A DNA stretch of 9,424 nucleotides from MED660 sp002691025 (GTDB taxonomy: Bacteria > Myxococcota_A > UBA9160 > UBA4427). The DNA is taken from NCBI GenBank assembly GCA_002170485.2, contig NHDZ02000027.1:1-9424 (forward strand). Reading direction: 5' to 3'. Positions within the stretch are counted from its first letter, which is position 1. Each line of letters opens with the position of its first letter. The notes beneath the pieces are model-generated. The model had not been told where the DNA came from and ran no database searches. It worked only from the letters and a program-made list of their open reading frames with translations. Position numbers and translations under genes: made by a program. Shown here piece after piece: positions 1 through 6,190 of this stretch.

Positions 1-272
1 CCGAGTTCCTGGATCAACTCAGGAATCACCCACTCTGGCTGTCCCGCGCGGACCCACAGCGTCTGCCCTCTGGCCTCGAGATCCTCCTTCAGGCTGGCCA
101 CGCAGTCCAGGAGGAACGCCGCTCGGGGAAGGGGCCTCGACTGCGGCGAAGTCAGACGGGAATCCAGGACGAATACGAGGACAAGTCGGTCGACCTGACT
201 TGAAATCTCGGCCAGGGCCCTGTTGTCTTGAATGCGAAGATCACGTCGGAACCAGTGGATACCGACTTTCAT
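1..272 (-). CDS. phr: DNA photolyase / cryptochrome, N-terminal part (3' end outside window)
   Basis: Class I photolyase/cryptochrome family: uses FADH- and an antenna chromophore to split UV-induced pyrimidine dimers with blue light. Only the first 90 residues are present. The start MKVGIHWFRRDLRIQDNRAL is the family's signature N-terminus (WFRxDLRxxDNxAL), followed by a hydrophobic beta strand (LVLVFVLD, about residues 33-40) and the helix PRAAFLLDCVASLKEDLEARG, all typical of the Rossmann-like antenna-binding domain. The FAD-binding and catalytic C-terminal domain lies outside the window, so CPD photolyase, (6-4) photolyase and cryptochrome cannot be separated. The ATG (272-270) overlaps the stop of the upstream SDR gene by one base (TGATG), so translation is probably coupled and the gene is last or late in the sigma-SDR-photolyase operon. 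It contains no ambiguous bases, unlike the genes upstream. Confidence 0.93.
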   Translation of the reverse strand, partial: MKVGIHWFRRDLRIQDNRALAEISSQVDRLVLVFVLDSRLTSPQSRPLPRAAFLLDCVASLKEDLEARGQTLWVRAGQPEWVIPELIQEL

Positions 273-1792
273 CAAAGACTACGAGTGACACACGCGGACG
301 ACATCGAGGTAGTCGCGCTCCCTGACGTGGGTGATGACATCTGATCGCGACGAATTTGCTCCTTGGCCGAAGCNGANGCCATCTTGGTCAGCATCCCCCG
401 AAAGACCATCGCGTGTATGGGTTGAACCACTTTCCAATAGATCTGCCCGAAAAGGCCCCGACAGGCGAACACCACCGTCTGTTCGATCTCGGTCCCGTCA
501 CCTTGTTTGCGCACNCTGAAGTCAAGCCAGGCNGACCCCGGAAGNTTCATGTCTGCCCTGAGGGTCATCCTCTCNCCCTCNANAAACCGCTCCACGGTCC
601 AGAAGTCGAGGATCGCCCCGGCCACCGGNGTGTCGCCCGTGGTCAAGTCACTGCGGAGGCCCGGGCCGCCCACCATCTCGTCAATCCATCCGCGGAACTT
701 CCAGAGCCAATCGCCCCAGTACCATCCGTTCTTACCGCCGACCCGAGATACGGTCCGAAAACAGCAGTCGGTGCTCGCCTCCACGGACATCCGACGACGT
801 TCGAAGTACGTATTGCCGAATCGACCGACCTCCACGCTCCCTGNCGCNGGNACCGGACTCTGCGCGTGATCNATCAACTCCAGATGATCGAGTTCCTCCA
901 GTACGGCAGCCTCAATGGACTCCCGAACGCTNCTCGGTCGNACAGAGAAATCCACCAACGCCCTGGAATCACGGACCACGGAGTCATGCCCCGCGCTTTC
1001 CACGATCCGACGCGCCGTCCTGAAGTGGGCCGGAGTGACCAGACGCAACCAATGACTCGACAAACGAGGAGTCACCACCGGAACGCTCACATACACCCTC
1101 CTCAGCCCTCGTACATGTTCGTAGGTCTTCATGAGTTCTTCGTAGGTGACCACATCCCGTCCACCGATCTCATAAATCCGATTGTCAGCCCCATCCTGCT
1201 TCATCCCTTCAAGCAGGTACGAGACCGTATCCTCGACCCCAATCGGCTGGAGCCTCATGTTGACCCAGCGAGGCGTAATCATGAGAGGNAGACGCTCGAC
1301 CAGAGCACGGACCACCTCGAAGGGAAGGCTNCCATTCCCGATGACCACCGAGGCCCTGAACTCGGTCACAGGCACCCCGGAGTCTCGCAACGCCTGCCCG
1401 ACCGCGTTCCGACTCTCCACATGGGGCGANCGATCATCGGCCGGCCCCTGCGCCAATGCGCCCAGATAGACGATCCGGCTTACGCCCGCCTGCGAAGCCG
1501 CGTCCGCGAAGTTCCTCGCAGCCTGCAGTTCGGCCTCCAANAGATGCCCATCCTCGCCCAGGGAATGAACGAGATAGAAAGCCACGTCAGCACCCTCGAA
1601 CGCAGGCGTCAGCGACTCGCGATCGGAGAGGTCGGCCTGAAAGGCCACGGCCGCCCCTTTCAGGTTGGCCAGACGATTCTTGGGTTCCCGTGAGAGGCAC
1701 CGGACTTCCGTCGCCTCCTCCACCAGGCGCTCCAGCACCCGTCCCCCGATGAAGCCCGACGCACCTGTGAGAACTACCGTTTCAACCGACAT
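272..1792 (-). CDS. NAD(P)-binding SDR-family protein with C-terminal DUF2867 domain (YbjT-like)
   Basis: 506 residues. The N-terminal atypical/extended SDR domain starts with the dinucleotide motif TGASGFIGG (residues 9-17). An Arg after the second strand (CLSRE, R35) suggests NADP(H). The block FYLVHSLGE (about 72-80), then RIVYLGAL and PVTEFRASVVIG, are characteristic of the SDR/DUF2867 subfamily. The C-terminal part (about 330-485) matches DUF2867: GWYWGDWLWKFRGWIDEMVGGPGLR, ILDFWTVERF, and QIYWKVVQPIHAMVFRGM. The substrate is unknown; members are often encoded beside photolyases and light-responsive MerR regulators. I chose the ATG at 1792 because GGGGAGA lies 4 bases upstream and TGASGFIGG then sits at the usual depth; an in-frame ATG at 1831 is possible but has no good ribosome site. 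It lies 75 bases after the sigma gene with no terminator visible, and is coupled to the photolyase downstream. Seventeen of its 19 ambiguous bases are at third codon positions. Confidence 0.9.
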   Translation of the reverse strand: MSVETVVLTGASGFIGGRVLERLVEEATEVRCLSREPKNRLANLKGAAVAFQADLSDRESLTPAFEGADVAFYLVHSLGEDGHXLEAELQAARNFADAASQAGVSRIVYLGALAQGPADDXSPHVESRNAVGQALRDSGVPVTEFRASVVIGNXSLPFEVVRALVERXPLMITPRWVNMRLQPIGVEDTVSYLLEGMKQDGADNRIYEIGGRDVVTYEELMKTYEHVRGLRRVYVSVPVVTPRLSSHWLRLVTPAHFRTARRIVESAGHDSVVRDSRALVDFSXRPXSVRESIEAAVLEELDHLELXDHAQSPXXAXGSVEVGRFGNTYFERRRMSVEASTDCCFRTVSRVGGKNGWYWGDWLWKFRGWIDEMVGGPGLRSDLTTGDXPVAGAILDFWTVERFXEXERMTLRADMXLPGXAWLDFXVRKQGDGTEIEQTVVFACRGLFGQIYWKVVQPIHAMVFRGMLTKMXXASAKEQIRRDQMSSPTSGSATTSMSSACVTRSL

Positions 1793-1867
1793 CGTTTCTC
1801 CCCATTCGCCCTGACTTTCGATCCCATCCACATTTCCCGTGCCCCAATGCCCAGCAGCAACCTTNAA

Positions 1868-3253
1868 TCAGGCTGCGTCGTGGCACGCCTCGACATACGA
1901 CCCGAGTTCATCGATCTCTTCGAAATTACGCAGACGGCTCAACGCATTCGCCTGGATCTGACGAACCCTCTCACGCGAGATCCCCATGCGTTCCCCGGTC
2001 TCCCTCAGGGTCAATTCCTCCCCATCCTTGAGACCAAAGCGAAGTTCCAGGATCTCCCGTTCCCGACCCGAGAGGGATTTCATTCCATGAAGAAGACAAC
2101 TGGAAATCTTCCTCTGGTCGTGACCAAATCCCATATCGTANGGTTGCTTCGCCTCGAGGAGATCNGCCGCTGTCACACTCCCATCCTCACTCACCGGAAT
2201 ATCGAGNGAGTTCACAGGCCTCAGNGCCGCGTTGATCCGATCCACCTCTTCCGGATTGATCGAGAGCACCTCACCGATCTCNTGCGATCCCGGCTCGTCG
2301 CTCCGAACCGCCCGNAGGCGCTGGGAAGCCGATTCGAACTCGCGTCGCTGCTGGAAGATGTGNGAGGGGGTCCGGATGGTGCGGGACTGGTTCTGGACGG
2401 ACCGGATGATCGACTGCTCAATCCACCACACCGCATAGGTCGAGAACGCATACCCAAGAGAGGCATCAAACTTCTCCACCGCCCTCATCAACCCNCAGTT
2501 GCCCTCTTGGATNAGATCCATGAAGGGCANCGCAGTCCCNCGAAACCGTTTGGCCACNTTCACGACCAGTTTCAAATTGTGGAGAGAAAACTCCTGGCGC
2601 ACNTTTTCCCGCTCCTCGAGCGCGGCGCTGGCCTTCGCCATGCAAGAACGGGCCACCTTGTTACCGAGCCCCGCCTCCTTCAGAGCGCCCCGAGTCCCGT
2701 TGCTTTTCGCCGATTCCATCTGATCCACGAAGTCGCGATGAATGTCGATGTACAACTCAAGGAGAATCGGGCACTGCTCGAGACACGAAATCGCCTCAGG
2801 ACTGACTTCCACAGCCTGCGTCGTGACATCAGCAATGGACCCCAGGCCCTGGTCCCCCAATGCCGCCACCAGTCCATGCAGGGCCTTGTCGATGTCCGAC
2901 GCCCAGTCATGCCGCACGTCCCCGTGGTAGCCATGCGCGAGGAGTCCGGTATTTCGGCCATCTTTCTGCCTGTCCTCCCACAGTGAAAGGACGCGAAAAG
3001 CGACGGCGGGCATCCGGTTCATCGCTCCGCGAAACTCCGCCTCCCCCTGACTGATCGCGTCGGAGAGCAGACTGGTTTCATCCCGGCTCAGCACCGGGAT
3101 ATCCCGGATCAGGCTCAAGTAGGTCCGCAGAGCCGGATCGCCCTGCTCTTGGCCTCCTTTGCCGGCGGAAGNGGNGGCTGTTTCCGCAGCGGGAGCCTCC
3201 NCCGAACTGGAAAAATTGCTGCGTTCGCCCTGTGACTGGTGCCGAGTGGTCAT
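1868..3253 (-). CDS. Sigma70-family RNA polymerase sigma factor (group 2-like, RpoD/RpoS-related)
   Basis: 461 residues. Layout: a low-complexity Ser/Ala/Gly tail (1-36); region 1.2 (DPALRTYLSLIRDIPVLSRDE, 39-59); a roughly 130-residue poorly conserved stretch (about 75-205), reminiscent of the non-conserved insert of proteobacterial RpoD; region 2 (about 210-300) with LHNLKLVV, IQEGN and YAFSTYAVWWIEQ; region 3 (about 300-375); and region 4 (about 385-445) ending in the helix-turn-helix SRERVRQIQANALSRL. The -35-contacting residues of region 4.2 (R427, E428, R431) are retained, so a TTGACA-like -35 is expected. In region 2.3/2.4 the usual WWIRQAITR reads WWIEQSIIR, so Ile283 replaces the Thr440 of E. 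coli sigma70. It is a full multi-domain factor, not the ECF type found in many LitR clusters. The start is supported by GGAGGGG 5 bases before the ATG. It is divergent from the MerR gene and first in the operon with the SDR and photolyase genes. Confidence 0.93.
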   Translation of the reverse strand: MTTRHQSQGERSNFSSSXEAPAAETAXXSAGKGGQEQGDPALRTYLSLIRDIPVLSRDETSLLSDAISQGEAEFRGAMNRMPAVAFRVLSLWEDRQKDGRNTGLLAHGYHGDVRHDWASDIDKALHGLVAALGDQGLGSIADVTTQAVEVSPEAISCLEQCPILLELYIDIHRDFVDQMESAKSNGTRGALKEAGLGNKVARSCMAKASAALEEREXVRQEFSLHNLKLVVXVAKRFXGTAXPFMDXIQEGNXGLMRAVEKFDASLGYAFSTYAVWWIEQSIIRSVQNQSRTIRTPXHIFQQRREFESASQRXRAVRSDEPGSXEIGEVLSINPEEVDRINAXLRPVNXLDIPVSEDGSVTAXDLLEAKQXYDMGFGHDQRKISSCLLHGMKSLSGREREILELRFGLKDGEELTLRETGERMGISRERVRQIQANALSRLRNFEEIDELGSYVEACHDAA

Positions 3254-3279
3254 GAGTTCCCCTCCNAGTGATCTATATA

Positions 3280-3313
3280 ATGTCTACCACGGACTTATAT
3301 TATCCTTAGACAT
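3280..3313. promoter_or_regulatory. Inverted repeat ATGTCTA-N20-TAGACAT, candidate operator
   Basis: Perfect 7-base inverted arms at 3280-3286 and 3307-3313 bracket the predicted -10 box of the sigma operon. Related copies in the same spacer are TAGAC at 3336-3340, followed closely by TGTACA at 3343-3348, and TAGACATT at 3377-3384, which forms an 8-base inverted match with AATGTCTA at 3279-3286. I found no other TAGACAT in the window by eye. The obvious candidate binder is the divergent MerR protein (inference). Confidence 0.5.
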
Positions 3314-3325
3314 CACCGGTCGCAA
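3297..3325 (-). promoter_or_regulatory. Candidate promoter of the sigma-SDR-photolyase operon
   Basis: Read on the minus strand: TTGCGA (3325-3320), 17-base spacer, TAATAT (3302-3297). Four of six bases match consensus in each box and the spacing is optimal. The predicted transcript start is near 3290, about 37 bases before the sigma ATG at 3253. A TAGACAT element (3307-3313) lies in the spacer and its inverted partner (3280-3286) lies at or just past the start point, as expected of a regulated promoter. Predicted by eye only. Confidence 0.45.
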
Positions 3326-3387
3326 CACTAATTTCTAGACTTTGTACATTTTTTTCCATTTTTAAATCGTTTTATATAGACATTTCT

Positions 3388-3415
3388 TTGACACATCTNC
3401 TTCGCCCTCTACTCT
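3388..3415 (+). promoter_or_regulatory. Candidate promoter of the MerR-family gene
   Basis: A perfect TTGACA (3388-3393) is followed after 16 bases by TACTCT (3410-3415), a weak -10 with three of six matches. The start point would be near 3422, about 38 bases before the ATG. A TAGACATT element (3377-3384) ends three bases before the -35 box, which suggests autoregulation. The weak -10 leaves room for an activator or an alternative sigma factor. Confidence 0.4.
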
Positions 3416-3459
3416 TCTTTCATCCGGGGTGTGAGCCCCGTCACAGGAAGGAATCAAGA

Positions 3460-4476
3460 ATGAGTCAAAAAAGCGGCACCCAGGGGGCTTCAACCACCGT
3501 CCAGCAAAATGGACTCCGCCGTGTCGGGGCGGTGGCGCAACTGACCGGGCTCTCTACTCACACTCTGCGAGCCTGGGAACGCCGTCATGCCGCGATTGAG
3601 CCGGAACGGACCGAAACCGGCCTACGTCTCTACTCNGAGGTCGATGTCACGCGACTGCGCCTTCTGAAGGCCCTGACCGACAAGGGGGAGTCCATCAGCG
3701 TCATCGCGAACCTGGACGCCACGGTGCTCCGAGAGCGACTTCAAAACTACCAGCAAGCGGAGACCCCGTTTGAGAATCCAGTCAAACAGCCTCGCCGCAT
3801 TGGGATTGTCAACGCCGAACTCGCGCGACAAATCGCATCTCATTCCACCGAACTCCTGCCCCTCGAAGTGGTCCTCGAAGCCGATTCAATCGACACGCTC
3901 ATTGAGGGAGCNACCGACCATGANGTNGAGATGCTGCTACTNGACATCAAGAGCCTGGGTAAGGACCCTCGAAAGCGTCTGGCGGATTGTCGGGAAGCCC
4001 TGGGTGAAANGCCGATCTGGGTNTCATATACCTTCGCGCCTCGTGCCCAACTCAACCAAGCGGTCAACGCCGGCGCCCATCTGCTGCGATTGCCTCTGAG
4101 TCTGGCCGCACTCCGTGACCAATTGAATGAGTTCACACGACCCCAACGGGCCGAACATACGACACCGGCGGGCCTGGATCTGGACCAAAGGCTCCCACGC
4201 GACTTCACGGCGCCGCCCGCAGAGCGTTACTTTACAGACGACCAACTCGCGCGACTCAGGGAGCTTTCAAGCTCCATNNCTTGCGAGTGCCCGACTCATG
4301 TCTCCTCGCTGATCTCCGGGCTCATCGCCTTTGAGGAATACTCGCGAAACTGCGAGGACACCAACGCGGAAGATGAGGCCATGCATCAAATTCTCGAGCG
4401 AGGCACAGCGGCCGCACGGAGCATCATGGAAGAACTGCTCCAGCGACTCTGCGAACACGACCAGCTCGTACTCTGA
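3460..4476 (+). CDS. MerR-family transcriptional regulator with non-cobalamin C-terminal domains (LitR/CarH-like context)
   Basis: 338 residues. Residues 20-86 are a clear MerR winged helix: RRVGAVAQLTGLSTHTLRAWERRH, then a G-L-R-L-Y wing, of the CarH/LitR/MlrA type that recognises an AT-rich operator. Residues about 112-225 form an alternating beta/alpha domain (RRIGIVN, LEVVLEA, EMLLxDIKSLG, PIWxSYTF, AGAHLLRLPLSLAALRDQL) that looks like a degenerate B12-binding or receiver fold. There is no DxHxxG and no E/H cobalamin signature, so I do not expect adenosylcobalamin sensing. Residues about 257-330 are helical and contain C275-E-C277-P-T-H280, then FEEYSRNCE with C298, which could bind metal or heme or act in redox sensing (inference). 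I chose the ATG at 3460 because AGGAAGGA lies 7 bases upstream; an upstream in-frame ATG at 3388 lies inside the promoter region. Divergent from the sigma-SDR-photolyase operon, which it probably controls. Confidence 0.88.
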   Translation: MSQKSGTQGASTTVQQNGLRRVGAVAQLTGLSTHTLRAWERRHAAIEPERTETGLRLYXEVDVTRLRLLKALTDKGESISVIANLDATVLRERLQNYQQAETPFENPVKQPRRIGIVNAELARQIASHSTELLPLEVVLEADSIDTLIEGXTDHXXEMLLXDIKSLGKDPRKRLADCREALGEXPIWXSYTFAPRAQLNQAVNAGAHLLRLPLSLAALRDQLNEFTRPQRAEHTTPAGLDLDQRLPRDFTAPPAERYFTDDQLARLRELSSSXXCECPTHVSSLISGLIAFEEYSRNCEDTNAEDEAMHQILERGTAAARSIMEELLQRLCEHDQLVL

Positions 4477-4480
4477 TCAC

Positions 4481-4500
4481 GCGGGGCGCGCCTGCCCCNC
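4481..4500. terminator. GC-rich hairpin between convergent genes, likely bidirectional terminator
   Basis: GCGGGGC (4481-4487), a 6-base loop (GCGCCT), then GCCCCNC (4494-4500). The stem is a perfect 7 bp if the N at 4499 is G. It fills the 29-base gap between the MerR gene stop (+) and the stop of the next gene (-). There is no clear T-run on either side, so intrinsic termination may be weak. Confidence 0.45.
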
Positions 4501-4505
4501 GCCAC

Positions 4506-5015
4506 TTATCGGGGCTGCAGCTCGAATAGCCAGAGATAGCCGCTGTCGAAGGCCTCTCGGGGAAAAGGGCGTCCTCCGGCGTATTTCCGGCTGAGTTCGG
4601 CCATGACCGGGTCGACATCGGGCCCGCCCGTGACCCGGACCAACTGCCGATCATAGAGATTCCCGTCAATCCGCAGGATGGCTCGCCCATCTTGCTCCGC
4701 CTGCAGCGGCCACTGCTTCCAGATCTTCCCCCACCAGGTGGTCATGTAGCCGCTCGGAATGAAGACACGACCGTCATGCACAGCCAGCCAGGTGGTGCGA
4801 GACGCTTCGGGGTCGAGGAGTTGGAACTCCACCGTCGAGTAGTCCTTGGCGAAAAGCCAATCGGGTTCCTCGGTGACCGCTTCCCCCGAGCGAAAAGGTC
4901 CGCCCGCCACGATCTCCAGCGGGCCGTCGGCAAACCCCGAGTAGACAAACAGGCCGAGCACCANGACCAGGAGGCCGACTCCTAGATAGGCCACGCCTTT
5001 GAAGAAGGCTTTCAT
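4506..5015 (-). CDS. Membrane-anchored protein of unknown function
   Basis: 169 residues; I do not recognise the family. Residues 7-26 (AYLGVGLLVxVLGLFVYSGF) form one transmembrane segment or uncleaved signal anchor, after a short Lys-containing N-terminus, so the rest probably faces the periplasm. The soluble part has a motif-like start (GPLEIVAGGPFRSGE, about 31-45), alternating short strands (STVEFQLLD, TTWLAVHDGRVFIPSGY), an aromatic stretch TTWWGKIWKQWPL, then GRAILRIDGNLYDRQLVRV and a C-terminal helix (VDPVMAELSRKYAG). The strand pattern and final helix recall FMN-binding split-barrel proteins, but no cofactor motif is certain. There is no cysteine. AAGGAG lies 6 bases before the ATG. 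A hairpin (5030-5047) sits just upstream of that ribosome site. It lies 189 bases downstream of the RarD gene on the same strand and may have its own promoter. Confidence 0.8.
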   Translation of the reverse strand: MKAFFKGVAYLGVGLLVXVLGLFVYSGFADGPLEIVAGGPFRSGEAVTEEPDWLFAKDYSTVEFQLLDPEASRTTWLAVHDGRVFIPSGYMTTWWGKIWKQWPLQAEQDGRAILRIDGNLYDRQLVRVTGGPDVDPVMAELSRKYAGGRPFPREAFDSGYLWLFELQPR

Positions 5016-5029
5016 NGTGCACTCCTTGC

Positions 5030-5047
5030 GACCCGGAAACCGGGGTC
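5030..5047 (-). other. Leader hairpin directly upstream of a ribosome binding site
   Basis: On the + strand GACCCGG (5030-5036), loop AAA, CCGGGGTC (5040-5047); the arms pair fully apart from one bulged G. In the minus-strand transcript the stem ends two bases before AAGGAG (5027-5022), so it could affect ribosome access or mRNA stability. It could also be chance in GC-rich DNA. Confidence 0.3.
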
Positions 5048-5204
5048 ATGGCTGAATGGGGCGAAACGCACAGGATCGGAAAACAGAAAAAGCATCGCTT
5101 TCGACCGCTTCCGCCTTGAGCCTAGCCACTTCGACAAGAGAATGGCAAGCGCGATGANGTACAGCCGGAACACGGCCCTCCCCGCCCTCCGGCCCGTCTC
5201 GGTT

Positions 5205-6089
5205 TCAGCCCTCGGCCGCCCCGGTCGGCTGCCGGAGACTGTCGAAAGCATAGATGGCCAAGGCCACCCAGACCGAAACGAACCCGAAGATCTCCGCGGA
5301 CGTCGCCACTTCGCCGTAAAGGACCAGCCCCAGAACCAATTGGATCGTGGGAGCCAGGTATTGCAGCATCCCCAGCGTGGAGAGCGGCACGCTGCGAACG
5401 GCCACTCCAAACAAGACCAGGGGCAACACGGTAATCAGTCCACTCGCGGGAATCAGCAGAGGATGATCATCAGACGCCATGACCACACTTTGTCCCCCGT
5501 AGACNAGATAAAACAGATAGAACGACAGCGGGATCAGAGCCGTGGTGGCTTCCACCAGAAGGCTCTCGAGAGGAGGACCCGCCGCAGGTTGCTTTTTAAG
5601 CAGTCCATAGAGCGCAAATGTGCTGGCGAGTGACAGGGCAATCCAGGGCCACTCGTCGCCCGCCAGTGTCATGACGACCACGGCGATCGTCGCGATGGCC
5701 ACGGACAAACGAGCCCCCGAACTCAGCGTCTCGCGCAAGATCACGACCCCCAAAGCCACGCTCATCAGCGGGTTGATGTAGTACCCCAGACTGACCTCCA
5801 CAATGTGACCCGAGGTCACCGCCCAGACAAAAACGGCCCAATTGACGCTCAGCAGGAGACCTGCCCCGATGGAGATGAGAAGAGTCCTTGGCGTGGTGAG
5901 CACCCGGAAGAGGACGGTCCACTGACTCCGCAGGGCGAGTACCCCGAGAAGGATCACGATGGCCCAGAGCACACGCCAGGAAAGCGCTTCCGCAGGGGGC
6001 ACATGTTTGATGGCGTTCCAGTAGATCGGGCTTCCACCCCAGATCAGGTAGGCCCCTACCCCGGCCATGATGGCGCGACTCATTTTCAC
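5205..6089 (-). CDS. rarD: RarD-type EamA/DMT transporter
   Basis: 294 residues, the usual RarD length, in the drug/metabolite transporter superfamily. Ten transmembrane helices are expected from the hydrophobic pattern (two EamA repeats, about 7-140 and 150-285). RarD hallmarks are the N-terminal AYLIWGGSPIYWNAIKHVP followed by LSWRVLWAIV, GYYINPLMSVALGVVILRE in the first repeat, and LPLVLFGVAVRSVPLSTLGMLQYLAPT in the second. RarD proteins are named for a chloramphenicol-sensitivity annotation, but their substrate is not established. A GTG start at 6089 has AGGA 8 bases upstream; an ATG at 6083 (MSRAIMAG) with AAGAG 7 bases upstream is equally possible. A TATGAT box on the minus strand (6130-6125) could be its -10, with no convincing -35. 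The single N (5505) is at a fourfold-degenerate third position (Leu). Confidence 0.9.
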   Translation of the reverse strand: MKMSRAIMAGVGAYLIWGGSPIYWNAIKHVPPAEALSWRVLWAIVILLGVLALRSQWTVLFRVLTTPRTLLISIGAGLLLSVNWAVFVWAVTSGHIVEVSLGYYINPLMSVALGVVILRETLSSGARLSVAIATIAVVVMTLAGDEWPWIALSLASTFALYGLLKKQPAAGPPLESLLVEATTALIPLSFYLFYXVYGGQSVVMASDDHPLLIPASGLITVLPLVLFGVAVRSVPLSTLGMLQYLAPTIQLVLGLVLYGEVATSAEIFGFVSVWVALAIYAFDSLRQPTGAAEG

Positions 6090-6190
6090 GCTCTTGATCC
6101 TAGCCCCAGCGACTACGGCCGGACATCATACAACAGCAACACGGGGCCGGTCCCGAAAGGACACGATGAAAGCGCAGCCCCTTTACCCGG

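Noticed and set aside
356..1693. Long plus-strand reading frame opposite the SDR/DUF2867 gene
   Set aside because: No family resemblance, many His/Pro/Arg-rich stretches typical of antisense to GC-rich genes, and the ambiguous bases are phased to the minus-strand codons.
1847..2986. Long plus-strand reading frame opposite the sigma factor gene
   Set aside because: The minus strand encodes an unmistakable sigma70 protein across the same bases; the plus-strand product has no recognisable domain or ribosome site.
3343..3366. TGTACA-N12-TTTAAA as a LitR/PplR-type operator
   Set aside because: From memory, the reported Pseudomonas motif is TGTACA-like with a matching second half-site; here the second half matches only partly, so it is not listed as a separate feature.
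3388..3459. N-terminal extension of the MerR protein from an upstream ATG at 3388
   Set aside because: It would place the start at the TTGACA promoter box and lacks a ribosome site, whereas the ATG at 3460 has AGGAAGGA 7 bases upstream.
5012..5410. Minus-strand reading frame spanning the RarD 3' end and the following spacer, with a hydrophobic stretch
   Set aside because: It starts inside rarD in another frame and has no ribosome site. The hydrophobic run is short and the frame runs through the leader of the next gene.
6125..6154. Promoter for rarD based on TATGAT
   Set aside because: The -10 box is good, but no -35 is recognisable at any normal spacing, so it is mentioned only under the gene.
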